From Acidobacteriota bacterium (lineage in GTDB: Bacteria; Acidobacteriota; Terriglobia; Terriglobales; Acidobacteriaceae): DNA of 62,165 nucleotides. The first letter of the stretch is position 1; each line of letters begins with the position of its first letter. The notes beneath the pieces were generated by a model that did not search any database, was not told where the DNA came from, and was given only the letters and a program-made list of their open reading frames with translations. Made by a program: the position numbers and the translations under genes. The stretch covers positions 1 to 62,165 of the forward strand of contig JAGWRX010000038.1 in NCBI GenBank assembly GCA_028876395.1, given 5' to 3'. Of the stretch, positions 52,672-62,076 are shown piece by piece.

Positions 52672-54513
52672 CTACGGATGAGCGGGCAAGCCATTCAGCA
52701 TCGGCGCGTCCACGCCGCGCAGGGTTCGTCCCGCTTGCCCTTCAACGTCGAACACCACCACCTCATTGTTCCCCCTCACCAGCCACGGCCCCGGAGCGTA
52801 AAGGGTTCTCTGCGGCCCGATATTCCAGATACGCCCCAGCGGCGTGCCGTTCAGCCAAAGCTGCCCTTTGGTGAAGGCGCTCGTATCGAGAAACGTGTCG
52901 CCCACCTGCGAGACCTGAAGCTGGCCGCGATAAAAGCAGGGGCCTTCACAGCTCTTGCTGCTGTACTTGAGAAGCTGCGGCGCATCCATCGGCAATCGAT
53001 AGATCTCCCACCCGCGCAGTTCCTGCCCCGCCAGCGTCACACGCTTCGTAATGCCCGCTCGCTCGCCGGGAATCGCAGGCCCGAAGTTGATGCGCCCGGT
53101 GTTCTCGACTAAAAGGTCCAGCCGCGCAGGGGCCTTCTTCACGTCCAGCATTATCCTGTCCTGCTTCAACCGTCTGTCCAGCGTTCCAACCTGCTTGCCA
53201 TTCAGATAAATCACCGCGTAGCTGTGCAGCGCATCCAGCACCAGGTCGCCGCGCGCAGCGGCCGGCAGCGTTGTCCGGTACAAAATGTAGCCGTAAGACT
53301 GGTCCACATCTTCCATGCTCAATATGCCCTGCGACCGTATCGGCTCAGGCAGGTTGTCCCACAGCGAAGCTCCTTCCACCATCTTTGCCGCGGGCGTGCT
53401 CACGGCGGCGGGCACCGTGGGAACGGTTGGAGGAGTTTTCCCTGTGGCCTTTGCAATCAGATCGCGAAAGGCAAAATACTTTGCCGTTGGCCGGCCGCTT
53501 TCATCCAGCGCGGAGTCGTAATCGTAGCTCGTTACATCCGGCTCATAGCTTCCTTTTCCGTCGCTGTTTGCGCCGTTCATCCACCCAAAGCTCGTCCCGC
53601 CGTGAAACATGTACACGCTGACGGAATAGCCCTGCTCCAGCATCCATTTCAGGTTGGCGGCCTGCGCCTCGGCGTTCGTGTGCGCATGCCTGCTGCCCCA
53701 ATGATCGAACCATCCGGCCCAGTACTCGCTATTGAAAAACGGTCCGTCAGGACGCGCCTTTTTCAGCACGGCAAATGCATGCTGCGCATCGCCAGGCTTC
53801 TCGCCTCCAAAGTTGATTCCCACCGGCAACTCAGGCAGCGATCCGTTGGGCACCTGCTCCGGCCCATCGGCCGTATAGAGTTGCGACTTCGTAAAGCCGG
53901 CATGCACAAGCGCCTGGTGGATCTGCTCCATGTACGCATGGTCATCGCCATAGGACCCATATTCGTTTTCGACTTGGGTCAGAATGATGGGTCCGCCATT
54001 CTCAACCTGCAGCGGCGCCAGTTCCTTGCCCAGCCTGTTGAACCATCCACGTACGAGCGACAGAAAAGCCGGATCATTGCTCCTCACCTTCATACCGTGA
54101 TCTTTCAAGAGCCAGGCAGGGTAGCCGCCGAAATCCCACTCCGCGCAGACATACGGCCCGGGCCGCAGAACCACGTAAAGCCCTTCCTCCTGCGCTTCCC
54201 TTACAAACTCCGCAACGTCCTTGTTCCCGCTAAAGTCGTACACTCCGGGCCGCGTCTCATGCTCATTCCAGAAGACGTACGTCGTAATCGTGTTCAGCCC
54301 CATGGCCTTCGCCATGCGCAGCCGATCGCGCCAATACGCGCGCGGAATGCGCGGGTAGTGCATCTCGCCTGAGATGACCTGGAACGGTTTGCCGTCAAGA
54401 ACGAACTGCCCTCCACTCACGCCGAAGTGATGCCGCTCGGGCTGCTGTGACGCGGCAGCGACGCCGTACAGCAGGCATGCCATTATCCCTGTGAAAATCC
54501 GCCTTGAACGCAA
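52672..54513 (-). CDS. Secreted beta-galactosidase, GH35
   Basis: The 613-residue protein has an N-terminal GH35 barrel with MHYPRIPRAYWRDRL, FWNEHE and RPGPYVCAEWDFGGYPAWLL. Glu184 in VENEYGSYG is the predicted acid/base and Glu263 in FFNSEYWAGW the nucleophile. Jelly-roll domains follow (YGYILYRTTL, GRIWNIGPQ-TLYAPGPWL). The start is TTG 54513, supported by GAGG 6 nt upstream and by the full signal peptide (RSRRIFTGIMACLLYGVAAAS); ATG 54483 would lose the basic n-region. It is first in a GH35-GH20 pair. Confidence 0.93.
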   Translation of the reverse strand: MRSRRIFTGIMACLLYGVAAASQQPERHHFGVSGGQFVLDGKPFQVISGEMHYPRIPRAYWRDRLRMAKAMGLNTITTYVFWNEHETRPGVYDFSGNKDVAEFVREAQEEGLYVVLRPGPYVCAEWDFGGYPAWLLKDHGMKVRSNDPAFLSLVRGWFNRLGKELAPLQVENGGPIILTQVENEYGSYGDDHAYMEQIHQALVHAGFTKSQLYTADGPEQVPNGSLPELPVGINFGGEKPGDAQHAFAVLKKARPDGPFFNSEYWAGWFDHWGSRHAHTNAEAQAANLKWMLEQGYSVSVYMFHGGTSFGWMNGANSDGKGSYEPDVTSYDYDSALDESGRPTAKYFAFRDLIAKATGKTPPTVPTVPAAVSTPAAKMVEGASLWDNLPEPIRSQGILSMEDVDQSYGYILYRTTLPAAARGDLVLDALHSYAVIYLNGKQVGTLDRRLKQDRIMLDVKKAPARLDLLVENTGRINFGPAIPGERAGITKRVTLAGQELRGWEIYRLPMDAPQLLKYSSKSCEGPCFYRGQLQVSQVGDTFLDTSAFTKGQLWLNGTPLGRIWNIGPQRTLYAPGPWLVRGNNEVVVFDVEGQAGRTLRGVDAPMLNGLPAHP

Positions 54514-54528
54514 ACTACACCTCAGATC

Positions 54529-54560
54529 TGCAATCGAATTGCAATGCCGGACATTCTATA
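54529..54560 (-). promoter_or_regulatory. Promoter and palindrome before the GH35-GH20 pair
   Basis: A minus-strand TATAGAAT segment (54560 to 54553) is a likely -10. Between it and the TTG start is the inverted repeat TGCAAT-CGA-ATTGCA (54529-54543), which would lie just after the transcription start, as expected for a repressor operator. No -35 is clear. Confidence 0.45.
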
Positions 54561-54645
54561 CAAAATGACCACGCCCACACTCTCGCCGGCGCAAAATGAA
54601 GGCGCCGCAGGCACATGCGCTCCGCCCGTGCCGCGGAGAGCCAAA

Positions 54646-56034
54646 TTACTTTCCGATGCAGAAGGTGGAGAAAATCAGGTTCAGAATGTCGTCCGGCGTG
54701 GTTTGCCCGGTGAGTGAATCCAGGGCCCACAGCGCGCGGTAGAGGTCGATGAGAATCATCTCGTCGGGAATGCCGTTTGTGTTGGCCTGGGCCGCATCGG
54801 CCAGTGCCGCGCGCGTCGTGGCAATAGCCTGCTGATGGCGCAGACTGGTCAGCAGTCCGGGCTCGGCGGCGGCTCCGCCGGTGGCCAGCGCCAGGATGCG
54901 CTCGCGCAGAGCCGCAATGCCCTCGCCCGTCAGCGCCGAGGTAGGCAAAGCCGAAACACCGGCGAATTGCGCGGCGGCCATATCGCTGCTCAGGGCATCG
55001 CTTCCCGCCAGATCACTCTTATTGATGGCAACGATGGCCGGGCGGCCCTCAACCGCAGCCAGCAGGCCACGCTCCTCGTCGTTCAGCGGCTGGGTCGCGT
55101 CCAGCACCACCAGTACCAGCGCGGCATCGGCCAGCGCTTCGCGGCTGCGCGCAATGCCCATCTGTTCCGCTTCTTCAAACGCCTCGCGCAAGCCCGCTGT
55201 GTCCACCAGTTCCAGCGGAATGCCATCCAGCGAGATGCGCTCCGTCACCAGGTCGCGCGTGGTGCCGGGCGTCGCGGTCACAATGGCCCTGTCGCGCTCC
55301 ACCAGCCGATTGAAAAGCGAACTCTTGCCTGCGTTGGGCCGTCCCACAATGGCCAGCGTCAGCCCGTCGTGCACAATGCGGCCGCGCGCAAAGGAGGCTT
55401 CAAGCGCTGCAAGCGGCGGGGCAATCTCTCCAATGCGGCGCGCAATCTCCGCCTGCGGCGTGACCTCCACGTCATCCTCGGCGAAGTCAATGCCCGCTTC
55501 AAGCTGCGCGATCAATTCCACCAGAGCCTGCTTCATCGGCTGTACGCGATGGCTGAGCGCTCCGCCCATCTGGGCGGCGGCCTGCCTCGCCTGCGTCAGG
55601 GTTTGCGCATCGATTAGATCGCGCACGGCCTCGGCCTGCGTCAGGTCAAGCTTGCCTGCGAGGAAGGCGCGCTGCGTAAACTCTCCGGGCTCTGCCAGCC
55701 GCGCACCCAGTTCAAGCGCCCGACGCAGCAGCAAGTCCAACACCACCGGCGACCCGTGCGCGGCGATCTCCACCAGGTCGTCTGCCGTGTAGGAATGGGG
55801 CGCGGCAAAAAACGTCACCACCGCTTCGTCAATGCGCGTGCCGCCTGCCTCCGGCGCATCCAGCACATCAGCCAGCCGCGCCCGCGCGTGCTCCAGCGGC
55901 TGCCGCAGCCTCACCAGTTGCGCGACAATCTCCGCGGCCCGCGGCCCGCTCAAGCGCACAATCCCGATGCCTCCCCGGCCGGGCGGGGTGGAGATGGCTG
56001 CAATGGTATCGACAACTTCCGCCGGTTCCGTCAT
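54646..56034 (-). CDS. mnmE: tRNA modification GTPase MnmE (TrmE)
   Basis: With MnmG, MnmE installs the carboxymethylaminomethyl group at tRNA wobble uridine-34. The 462-residue protein has the folate-binding N-domain (TIAAISTPPGRGGIGIVRLSG), a central helical domain, and a G domain inserted in it: GRPNAGKSSL (231-240) is G1, TTRDLV G2, DTAGLR G3 and NKSDL G4. It ends in FCIGK, whose Cys is the conserved catalytic C-terminal residue. Start 56034 (MTEPAEVVDTIAA) matches family N-termini; in-frame TTG 56079 and ATG 56076 would add 14-15 residues. Neither has a strong ribosome site. mnmG is not in the window. Confidence 0.96.
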   Translation of the reverse strand: MTEPAEVVDTIAAISTPPGRGGIGIVRLSGPRAAEIVAQLVRLRQPLEHARARLADVLDAPEAGGTRIDEAVVTFFAAPHSYTADDLVEIAAHGSPVVLDLLLRRALELGARLAEPGEFTQRAFLAGKLDLTQAEAVRDLIDAQTLTQARQAAAQMGGALSHRVQPMKQALVELIAQLEAGIDFAEDDVEVTPQAEIARRIGEIAPPLAALEASFARGRIVHDGLTLAIVGRPNAGKSSLFNRLVERDRAIVTATPGTTRDLVTERISLDGIPLELVDTAGLREAFEEAEQMGIARSREALADAALVLVVLDATQPLNDEERGLLAAVEGRPAIVAINKSDLAGSDALSSDMAAAQFAGVSALPTSALTGEGIAALRERILALATGGAAAEPGLLTSLRHQQAIATTRAALADAAQANTNGIPDEMILIDLYRALWALDSLTGQTTPDDILNLIFSTFCIGK

Positions 56035-56364
56035 GGCTTGGACCAGTGTAGCGGCTGCGCATAAGCCGGGCTGCATCAATCACCAGCTGCGCGATACAAA
56101 AACCTTTTAGTACAATACGTACAGGCACTCTCCATTCGGCCGCACAAGAGAAGCGAAGACTCCTCGGGCTGCTGTTGTGACAAGCCGGCGCAATGCACCG
56201 CCGGCTCTCTTGCGGCGCGGAATTTCTTCGCAGCACGAGGGCATCTGTCCCCGGGTGCGGCAGGTAATCAGCGGGCGTGGAAAGTAGCTGAAAAGAAATT
56301 CGTTGCAGCCCGGCCACGCCCGATTCGTTCCGGCGCGTCGCGGGATTAGCATTGAGAAGGTTTC
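56035..56364. other. 330-bp divergent region, mnmE / TonB-dependent receptor
   Basis: It holds the divergent promoters. GTAC-AATAC-GTAC near 56110-56122 is a small palindrome with a TACAAT on the plus strand at 56111. An inverted repeat, GGGCGTGG (56273-56280) and CCACGCCC (56314-56321) with 33 nt between, lies in the receptor leader. No small gene is supported. Confidence 0.4.
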
Positions 56365-59300
56365 ATGTACGCAAGGGCTCTGTTCGCAAAAGCACGCTTC
56401 CTCCGGTTGGCAACGCAATCGATCGCACAGCGCAACATCTGGCTTCTGGCGCTCGCAGGACTTCTGGCCTGCGCGGCCGCCGGCGCGCAACAGGCCGCGC
56501 AGGCCGTGTGGAGCGGCGTGCTGCGCAACCCGGGCGGCGCACCGATTATCGCCGCTACCGTCACCCTCACTGCCGGCGGCGCCAAGACAAGCGCCATCAC
56601 CGCAGCCGACGGACACTTCCAGCTACCCGCTTTGCCGGCTGGCCAGTATCGCCTCTCCGTCAGGACAACTGGCAGCCGCGCCGAGTTTGACCAGCCCATC
56701 GATCTTGTGGCCGGCACACAGTCGGTCGCCATTACGCTCTCAGGCCGCGGCGAAATCAGCGTGGCGGCTCTCAATGACAAGCAGCAGACCGCGACCGGCG
56801 GCGAACAATTGTCCAGCGAAGCCGTCAGCTCGCTGCCCTTGAACAAGCGCGACTTCAGCTCGCTGCTGCTGCTGGCAGCCGGCACCATGACCGATGCCAA
56901 CGGCGCCACCAACTTTACCGCCCAGTTCGCCATCAACGGCCAGCGCGGCGTAGAGGCGACATTCGCCATGGACGGCGCCGACATCAGCGACCCCGAAATG
57001 GGCGGTTCCACCTTCTCGAACTTCGACGTCGATGCCGTGCAGGAAATCCAGTCCAGCTCCGGCTGGATGCCCGCTGAAATCGGCCACGGCGCCGCCGGAT
57101 TCACCAATATCGTCACCCGCTCAGGAGCCAGCGGCTTCCACGGTTCGTTCTTCGAGTTCGTGCGCAACTCCGCCTTCGACGCGCGCAATTATTTCGATCA
57201 CGCAACTCCGGCATATCCCGGGCGCATCCCGCCCTTCCGCCGGAATGAGTTTGGCTTCACCAACGGCGGCCCCGTCTTCCTGCCGCATGTCTACGACGGG
57301 CGCAAGCGCACCTTCTACTTCGCGCAGTTCCAGGGCTTCCGCCAGGTGCTCGGCACCACTCAGGTCATGCCCGTGCCCACCGCCGACGAGCGCGCCGGCA
57401 TTGACAAAATCACTTATTCCGACGGCTCCACAGACACGCTCACGGTGCCGCTCGACCCCAGCATTGTGGCAATCCTGGCGCGCTATCCGATGCCCAACGT
57501 TCCCACCGGCGCCTATGGCAATCGCACCTACGCGACCGCGTCCAAGGTGGACACCAACGCCAATCAGTTCTCCGTGCGCATCGATCACAGCTTCTCGCCG
57601 AAGGACCAGTTCTTTGCGCGCTTCAATTTCGACAACCTCACCGGCCCCACCACCAACCCTGACCAGACCGCCATCGATCCCGCCTTCGGCGTGCAATACA
57701 TTGACCGCCAGCGCAACGTGATGGGCAACTATACCCGCACCGTTTCCCCGCATCTCGTGCTGGAGTCGCTCATCAGCATCACGCGCTCCACGCCCGGCTT
57801 CCCCACCAGCGACTACACCGATCCCGGCGTCAAGTTTGTCGACGGCCTCTTTGAGCCCTTCAACGCCGCAGCCGGTTCGGTCATGCAGGCCTACGGCAAC
57901 CTCTTCCAGGGCAGGCAGAGCGTGGCCTACACCAAAGGCCGACACAACATCAAGGCCGGCGTCGAAGCCCGCTTCAACCGCGACACCACCTACTTCGGCA
58001 TCAGTCCCAACGGCGAGTACGACTTCGGCGGCGGTACGGCCTACGCTATCGAAGCCATCCCCTCGCAGAGCGGCACGCACGACGTCGCCGTCGGTGATCC
58101 CCTGCCGGACACGCTCTCCGGTTTCCTCTCCGGCAGCGCCTTTGTCTACACCGTCGAACTCGCCGCCCCGGGAATCTCCGGCGGCGATCACATGGGCCCC
58201 GCGGCCATCAACCGCGAAAACTACGCCGCCTGGCTCCAGGACAGTTGGAAGATTACCCCGCGTTTTACTCTCGACTACGGCCTGCGCTGGGATCTCTACA
58301 CGCCCATCAGCGAGCGTGCCAAGCGCACCGGCGCATTGCGCTATATCAACGGCGTACAGCAGTACGTGGTGAATCCTCAGCCCGGCTACCAGACCAGCAA
58401 GCACGGCTGGGAGCCGCGCGTACAGGCTTCGTGGCAGGCTTCGACAAACCTCTCTGTGCATGCCGGCGGCAGCATCATGGTTATCCCGCCCAACATCTGG
58501 CAGGACAACTTCCTCACCGGCTCTGCGCCCTTTGCTGTCACGCCGCGCCTCGTCGCCGCGCAGGGCGCGCCTATCCCCTACGGCTTCAAGCTCACGCCCG
58601 CGCAACTGCCCGAGGCTTACACCACCAGCGGCCAGCCCGTCTTTGGCGCCAACCCCTACAGACCGGCTGCGCCCAACACCATCATGGACGTGGACCGCTA
58701 CGAGAAGGACATGGCCGCGCTCACGCCCAGCCACGTGGTCAGCGCGCTCAACCTCAGCGGCATCGATCTTTCCCTCACCAATGCCACGCTGTTCACCTGG
58801 ACGGCAGGCTTCGAGCGCAAAATCAGCAACCTCACCGCCGACGTGAATTATGTGGGCACGGCCGCTGAGCACCTGCCGCGTTACAGCTTCCCCAACGCCT
58901 ATCCCGGCGCCTCGCCCGGCTTCGCGCCCCACACGCAGTTTGACAGCTCCGGCAACGTCATCGGCGGTTTTGGCGTGGAGAACGTCATCATCGCCGACGC
59001 GCACTCCACCTATCACGCGCTGCAGACTTCGCTCTCCGGCACGGTCGGCCACGGCGGCCCCGGCATCCAGGCAAGCTACACCTGGAGCAAGTCCCTCGAC
59101 GACACCAGCCTGGTGCTCGGCGGCACGGGTTCCACGGGAGCCGTTACTTCGGGCTTTTCGCAGAACCCCTTCGACACGCATCCTGAAAAGGGCCCATCCA
59201 ACTTTGACGTAACGCACTCCTTCGGCCTCAGCCTAGCCCAGGACATGCATGTCGGCGGCGTCCCCTTCCTGCGCCCACTCGGCAAAAAATTCACCGACGG

Positions 59301-59802
59301 CTGGGAGATGCTCAGCATCTCCAGCATCAGCTCAGGCCAGCCCTTCACCGTGTATTCCGGCGTGCAGCAGACCGGCTACGGCTCCAACGGCGTCGACCGC
59401 CCTGACCAGGTCGGCAAGCCGCATCTCTCCACCGCCCGCAAGGTACGCGAGGACTACTTCGGCCTTGGCGCCAACAATGCCTCCTACTTCAGCATTCCCA
59501 TCCATGTGCCCGGCGGCACCGGCCCCAATCAGGGAAGCTTCGGCACGCTCGGCCGCAATTCCTTCCGCGGCCCCGCTTACTACAACTTCGACTTCGCTTT
59601 CATCAAGGACACATCCATCGGCCGCCGCGCCAGCGGAGCCGAGCGCATGGACCTGCAGTTCCGCTCGGAGCTGTTCAACCTGTTCAACATCGTCAACATG
59701 GGCCTGCCGTCCAACATCCTCAACGGCTCGGGCTTCGGCGAGATCAGCCGCACCGCCGGCACCTCCCGGCAGATTCAGTTCTCGCTCAAGCTCATCTACT
59801 AG
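56365..59802 (+). CDS. Oar-like TonB-dependent outer-membrane receptor with carboxypeptidase-regulatory domain
   Basis: The 1145-residue protein has a signal sequence (hydrophobic 25-40, ending AAGAQQ), a CarboxypepD_reg domain (about 45-125: VLRNPGGAPIIAATVTLTAGG, ADGHFQLPALPAGQYRLSV), a plug (about 160-260: INGQRGVEATFAMDGADISDPE, GFTNIVTRSGASGFHGSFFEFVRN) and a long beta-barrel. It ends FSLKLIY with a terminal aromatic, as outer-membrane barrels do. This is the large receptor type abundant in Acidobacteriota, usually tied to glycan or oligomer uptake. The ligand is unknown; nearby GH35/GH20 genes suggest a carbohydrate. GAGAAGG precedes ATG. Confidence 0.92.
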   Translation: MYARALFAKARFLRLATQSIAQRNIWLLALAGLLACAAAGAQQAAQAVWSGVLRNPGGAPIIAATVTLTAGGAKTSAITAADGHFQLPALPAGQYRLSVRTTGSRAEFDQPIDLVAGTQSVAITLSGRGEISVAALNDKQQTATGGEQLSSEAVSSLPLNKRDFSSLLLLAAGTMTDANGATNFTAQFAINGQRGVEATFAMDGADISDPEMGGSTFSNFDVDAVQEIQSSSGWMPAEIGHGAAGFTNIVTRSGASGFHGSFFEFVRNSAFDARNYFDHATPAYPGRIPPFRRNEFGFTNGGPVFLPHVYDGRKRTFYFAQFQGFRQVLGTTQVMPVPTADERAGIDKITYSDGSTDTLTVPLDPSIVAILARYPMPNVPTGAYGNRTYATASKVDTNANQFSVRIDHSFSPKDQFFARFNFDNLTGPTTNPDQTAIDPAFGVQYIDRQRNVMGNYTRTVSPHLVLESLISITRSTPGFPTSDYTDPGVKFVDGLFEPFNAAAGSVMQAYGNLFQGRQSVAYTKGRHNIKAGVEARFNRDTTYFGISPNGEYDFGGGTAYAIEAIPSQSGTHDVAVGDPLPDTLSGFLSGSAFVYTVELAAPGISGGDHMGPAAINRENYAAWLQDSWKITPRFTLDYGLRWDLYTPISERAKRTGALRYINGVQQYVVNPQPGYQTSKHGWEPRVQASWQASTNLSVHAGGSIMVIPPNIWQDNFLTGSAPFAVTPRLVAAQGAPIPYGFKLTPAQLPEAYTTSGQPVFGANPYRPAAPNTIMDVDRYEKDMAALTPSHVVSALNLSGIDLSLTNATLFTWTAGFERKISNLTADVNYVGTAAEHLPRYSFPNAYPGASPGFAPHTQFDSSGNVIGGFGVENVIIADAHSTYHALQTSLSGTVGHGGPGIQASYTWSKSLDDTSLVLGGTGSTGAVTSGFSQNPFDTHPEKGPSNFDVTHSFGLSLAQDMHVGGVPFLRPLGKKFTDGWEMLSISSISSGQPFTVYSGVQQTGYGSNGVDRPDQVGKPHLSTARKVREDYFGLGANNASYFSIPIHVPGGTGPNQGSFGTLGRNSFRGPAYYNFDFAFIKDTSIGRRASGAERMDLQFRSELFNLFNIVNMGLPSNILNGSGFGEISRTAGTSRQIQFSLKLIY

Positions 59803-59816
59803 CTTCGTGAACCCCG

Positions 59817-59843
59817 GCAGAGCGTGACATACCCGCGCTCTGC
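59817..59843 (+). terminator. Hairpin after the TonB-dependent receptor
   Basis: GCAGAGCG (59817-59824) pairs with CGCTCTGC (59836-59843) across an 11-nt loop, 15 nt after the stop. TATAAAGG follows at once and may be the -10 of the next gene rather than a U-tract. Confidence 0.5.
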
Positions 59844-59928
59844 TATAAAGGGTGCGCAATTCGGCCTGTCTTCCTGTCGATGTGCTGTGCCTCGCGCACA
59901 CGCAACAAAGCAGGCCGTGGAGGCGCCC

Positions 59929-61275
59929 ATGCATCTCGTCCGCTCCGCCCTCGCCGCGCGCCTTGCGCTGGCCGCCCTCGCGCTCACCCTCGTCGCGCCT
60001 GCATCGCTCGCGCAGCAGCCCGCCGGTCCGCGCGTCGATCTCACCGTCGTCAAGCCTGAATCCGTCGGCTTCTCCTCCGATCGCCTCGAAAACCTGCACA
60101 AGCTGATGCAGCAGACCGTGGACAAGAAGCAAATCGCCGGCATCGTCACCATCCTCGCCCGCCACGGCAAAGTCGTTGACTACCGCGCCTACGGCGTCAG
60201 CGACCTCGCCAGCGGCAAGCCCCTCCAGAAGGACGCCATCTTCCGCGACTTCTCCATGACCAAGCCCATCACTGGCGTGGCCATGATGATCCTCTTCGAG
60301 CAGGGCAAGTGGCTGCCCTCCGACCCCATCTCCAAATTCATTCCCGAGTTCGCGCACCTCAAGGTCTACAAAGGCGTGGGCGCCGACGGCAAAATGATCC
60401 TCGTCGATCCCGACCATCCGCCCACCATGCGCGAGCTGATGTCCCACACCGCAGGCTTCACCTACGGCTTCTTCGGCGACACGCCGGTCGACAGGCTGTA
60501 CCGTGACGCGCACCTGTTCGAGTCCAAAGACCTCCAGGAATTCATCGGCAAGCTGGCCAAATTGCCGCTGCTCTATCAGCCCGGCCAAGGATGGACCTAT
60601 TCGGTCTCCATGGACATCGAGGGCTATATCGTCGAGAAACTTTCCGGCCAGTCTCTGCCGGACTTCGATCGCGACCACATCTACACGCCGCTCGGCATGC
60701 GCGACGCCGGTTTCTTTGTGCCCGCTGACAAGAGCGGCCGCTTCGTTACCCTCTACCAGAGCCAGCCTGGGCCCAACGGCGAATTAGTCGCCGATCCCAC
60801 CGGCGGCGGCCTCAGCCACCACAACTACTCGCAGCCGCCCGGCATGCCCTCGGGCGGTGGCGGCATGGTCTCCACCGCGGAAGACTACTACCGCTTCGCA
60901 ACCATGATGCTGAACGGTGGCCAGCTTGGCGGCGCGCGCATTCTCGCGCCTTCCACCGTCAAGCTGATGACCTCGAACCACGTGCCCGCCGAGCTGCTCA
61001 CCGGCAAATTCGGTATCGGCTACCAGACAATGCGCCCCGGCTTTGGCTACGGCTACAACTGCGCCGTCGTCTTTGATCCGCCTGTGGCCAACCTGCCCGA
61101 CGGCAAAGGCACTTTCTTCTGGGATGGGGCAGCAGGCACCTGGTTCTGGGTTGATCCCGCCAACGATATTGTCTTCATCGGCATGATCCAGCGCATGCTC
61201 GGCCCCGCCAGCCCAAACCTCGAATACGAAAGCCGCGCCACCGTCTACGGAGCCCTCGTCGATCCGGCCAAATAG
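59929..61275 (+). CDS. Secreted serine hydrolase, beta-lactamase class C/PBP-like family
   Basis: The 448-residue protein has a signal peptide ending ASLAQQ. SMTK is the SxxK catalytic motif (DFSMTKPITGVAM); YSVSMDIEGYIVEKLSG gives the tyrosine motif region; MRELMSHTAGFTYGFFGD is the usual class C-like loop. These proteins are esterases, D-aminopeptidases or transacylases rather than true beta-lactamases. GGAGG 5 nt before ATG 59929 fixes the start over in-frame upstream codons. It follows the receptor by 126 nt with a hairpin between. Confidence 0.9.
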   Translation: MHLVRSALAARLALAALALTLVAPASLAQQPAGPRVDLTVVKPESVGFSSDRLENLHKLMQQTVDKKQIAGIVTILARHGKVVDYRAYGVSDLASGKPLQKDAIFRDFSMTKPITGVAMMILFEQGKWLPSDPISKFIPEFAHLKVYKGVGADGKMILVDPDHPPTMRELMSHTAGFTYGFFGDTPVDRLYRDAHLFESKDLQEFIGKLAKLPLLYQPGQGWTYSVSMDIEGYIVEKLSGQSLPDFDRDHIYTPLGMRDAGFFVPADKSGRFVTLYQSQPGPNGELVADPTGGGLSHHNYSQPPGMPSGGGGMVSTAEDYYRFATMMLNGGQLGGARILAPSTVKLMTSNHVPAELLTGKFGIGYQTMRPGFGYGYNCAVVFDPPVANLPDGKGTFFWDGAAGTWFWVDPANDIVFIGMIQRMLGPASPNLEYESRATVYGALVDPAK

Positions 61276-61332
61276 CGCGCACTCCAGCACTCCCGCAGCC
61301 GGATGCTACACTCCCACGAGCGGGAGTGGTAC

Positions 61333-62076
61333 ATGCGGGCAAGTGCAATCGAATTTCGCCTGCGTCTGGCGATCATCACGGTCATCATCGCGCTGGGCTT
61401 CTGGGCGCCGTGGATCGAAGCCTGGGGCATCGGTCAGCGCAACTCATTGCTGGAGTGGCTGGCCCTCGAACTGAGCCGCCTCGGCCTCGTGCGCTTTACC
61501 GTGGCCACGCCCGTGGTCATCGTCGTGGGCTCGTTGATCGCCGCGCTTGCCGTGGCTCTGCGCGTGTGGGGCACAGCCTGCCTTGGCCCCGGCACGGTGA
61601 ACCACGCCGGGATGCAGGCCGGCGCGGTCATGGCCGATGGCCCCTACCGCTTTGTGCGCAATCCGCTTTATCTCGGCACGTGGTGCATGACGGCCGCGAT
61701 GGCCTTCATCATGCCGCCTACCGGCGCACTCTTCGCCGTGGTGCTGGTCGGCTTCTTCCTGCTGCGCCTCATCCTCAGCGAAGAAGCCTTCCTCGCCACC
61801 CGCCTCGGCGAGCCCTACCATGCCTATCTGCGCGCCGTGCCGCGCCTTTTTCCGCGACTGCGCACTGCCTTGCCAGGCGCGGGCCACAAGCCCCGCTGGC
61901 TCCACGCCATCCTGGCCGAGCTGTTTCCCATCGGCGTCTTCGTCACGCTGGCTGCGCTCTCGTGGAGCTATGACAACCTGCTCATGATCAAGGCCATCCT
62001 CATCAGCTTCGGCATCTCGCTGGTGGTGCTTGCGCTGATGCCGCAAACGCCTACCGGCCCTGCGTCAGCGGAATAG
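61333..62076 (+). CDS. Isoprenylcysteine carboxyl methyltransferase-like membrane protein (ICMT/PEMT family)
   Basis: The 247-residue protein has about five to six helices. MADGPYRFVRNPLYLGTWCM and EEAFLATRLGEPYHAYLRAVPRLFP are the conserved halves of the ICMT/PEMT SAM-binding site. Bacterial members methylate lipids or unknown small molecules. GGGAG 6 nt before ATG 61333 supports the start. Its last 26 nt overlap the end of a convergent gene. Confidence 0.85.
   Translation: MRASAIEFRLRLAIITVIIALGFWAPWIEAWGIGQRNSLLEWLALELSRLGLVRFTVATPVVIVVGSLIAALAVALRVWGTACLGPGTVNHAGMQAGAVMADGPYRFVRNPLYLGTWCMTAAMAFIMPPTGALFAVVLVGFFLLRLILSEEAFLATRLGEPYHAYLRAVPRLFPRLRTALPGAGHKPRWLHAILAELFPIGVFVTLAALSWSYDNLLMIKAILISFGISLVVLALMPQTPTGPASAE

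Noticed and set aside
57121-59217. A 698-codon open frame on the minus strand inside the receptor gene
   Set aside because: It is antisense to a clear TonB-dependent receptor, has Gly/Ala/Val/Glu-rich low-complexity translation, no ribosome site and no family resemblance. High GC makes long antisense frames common here.
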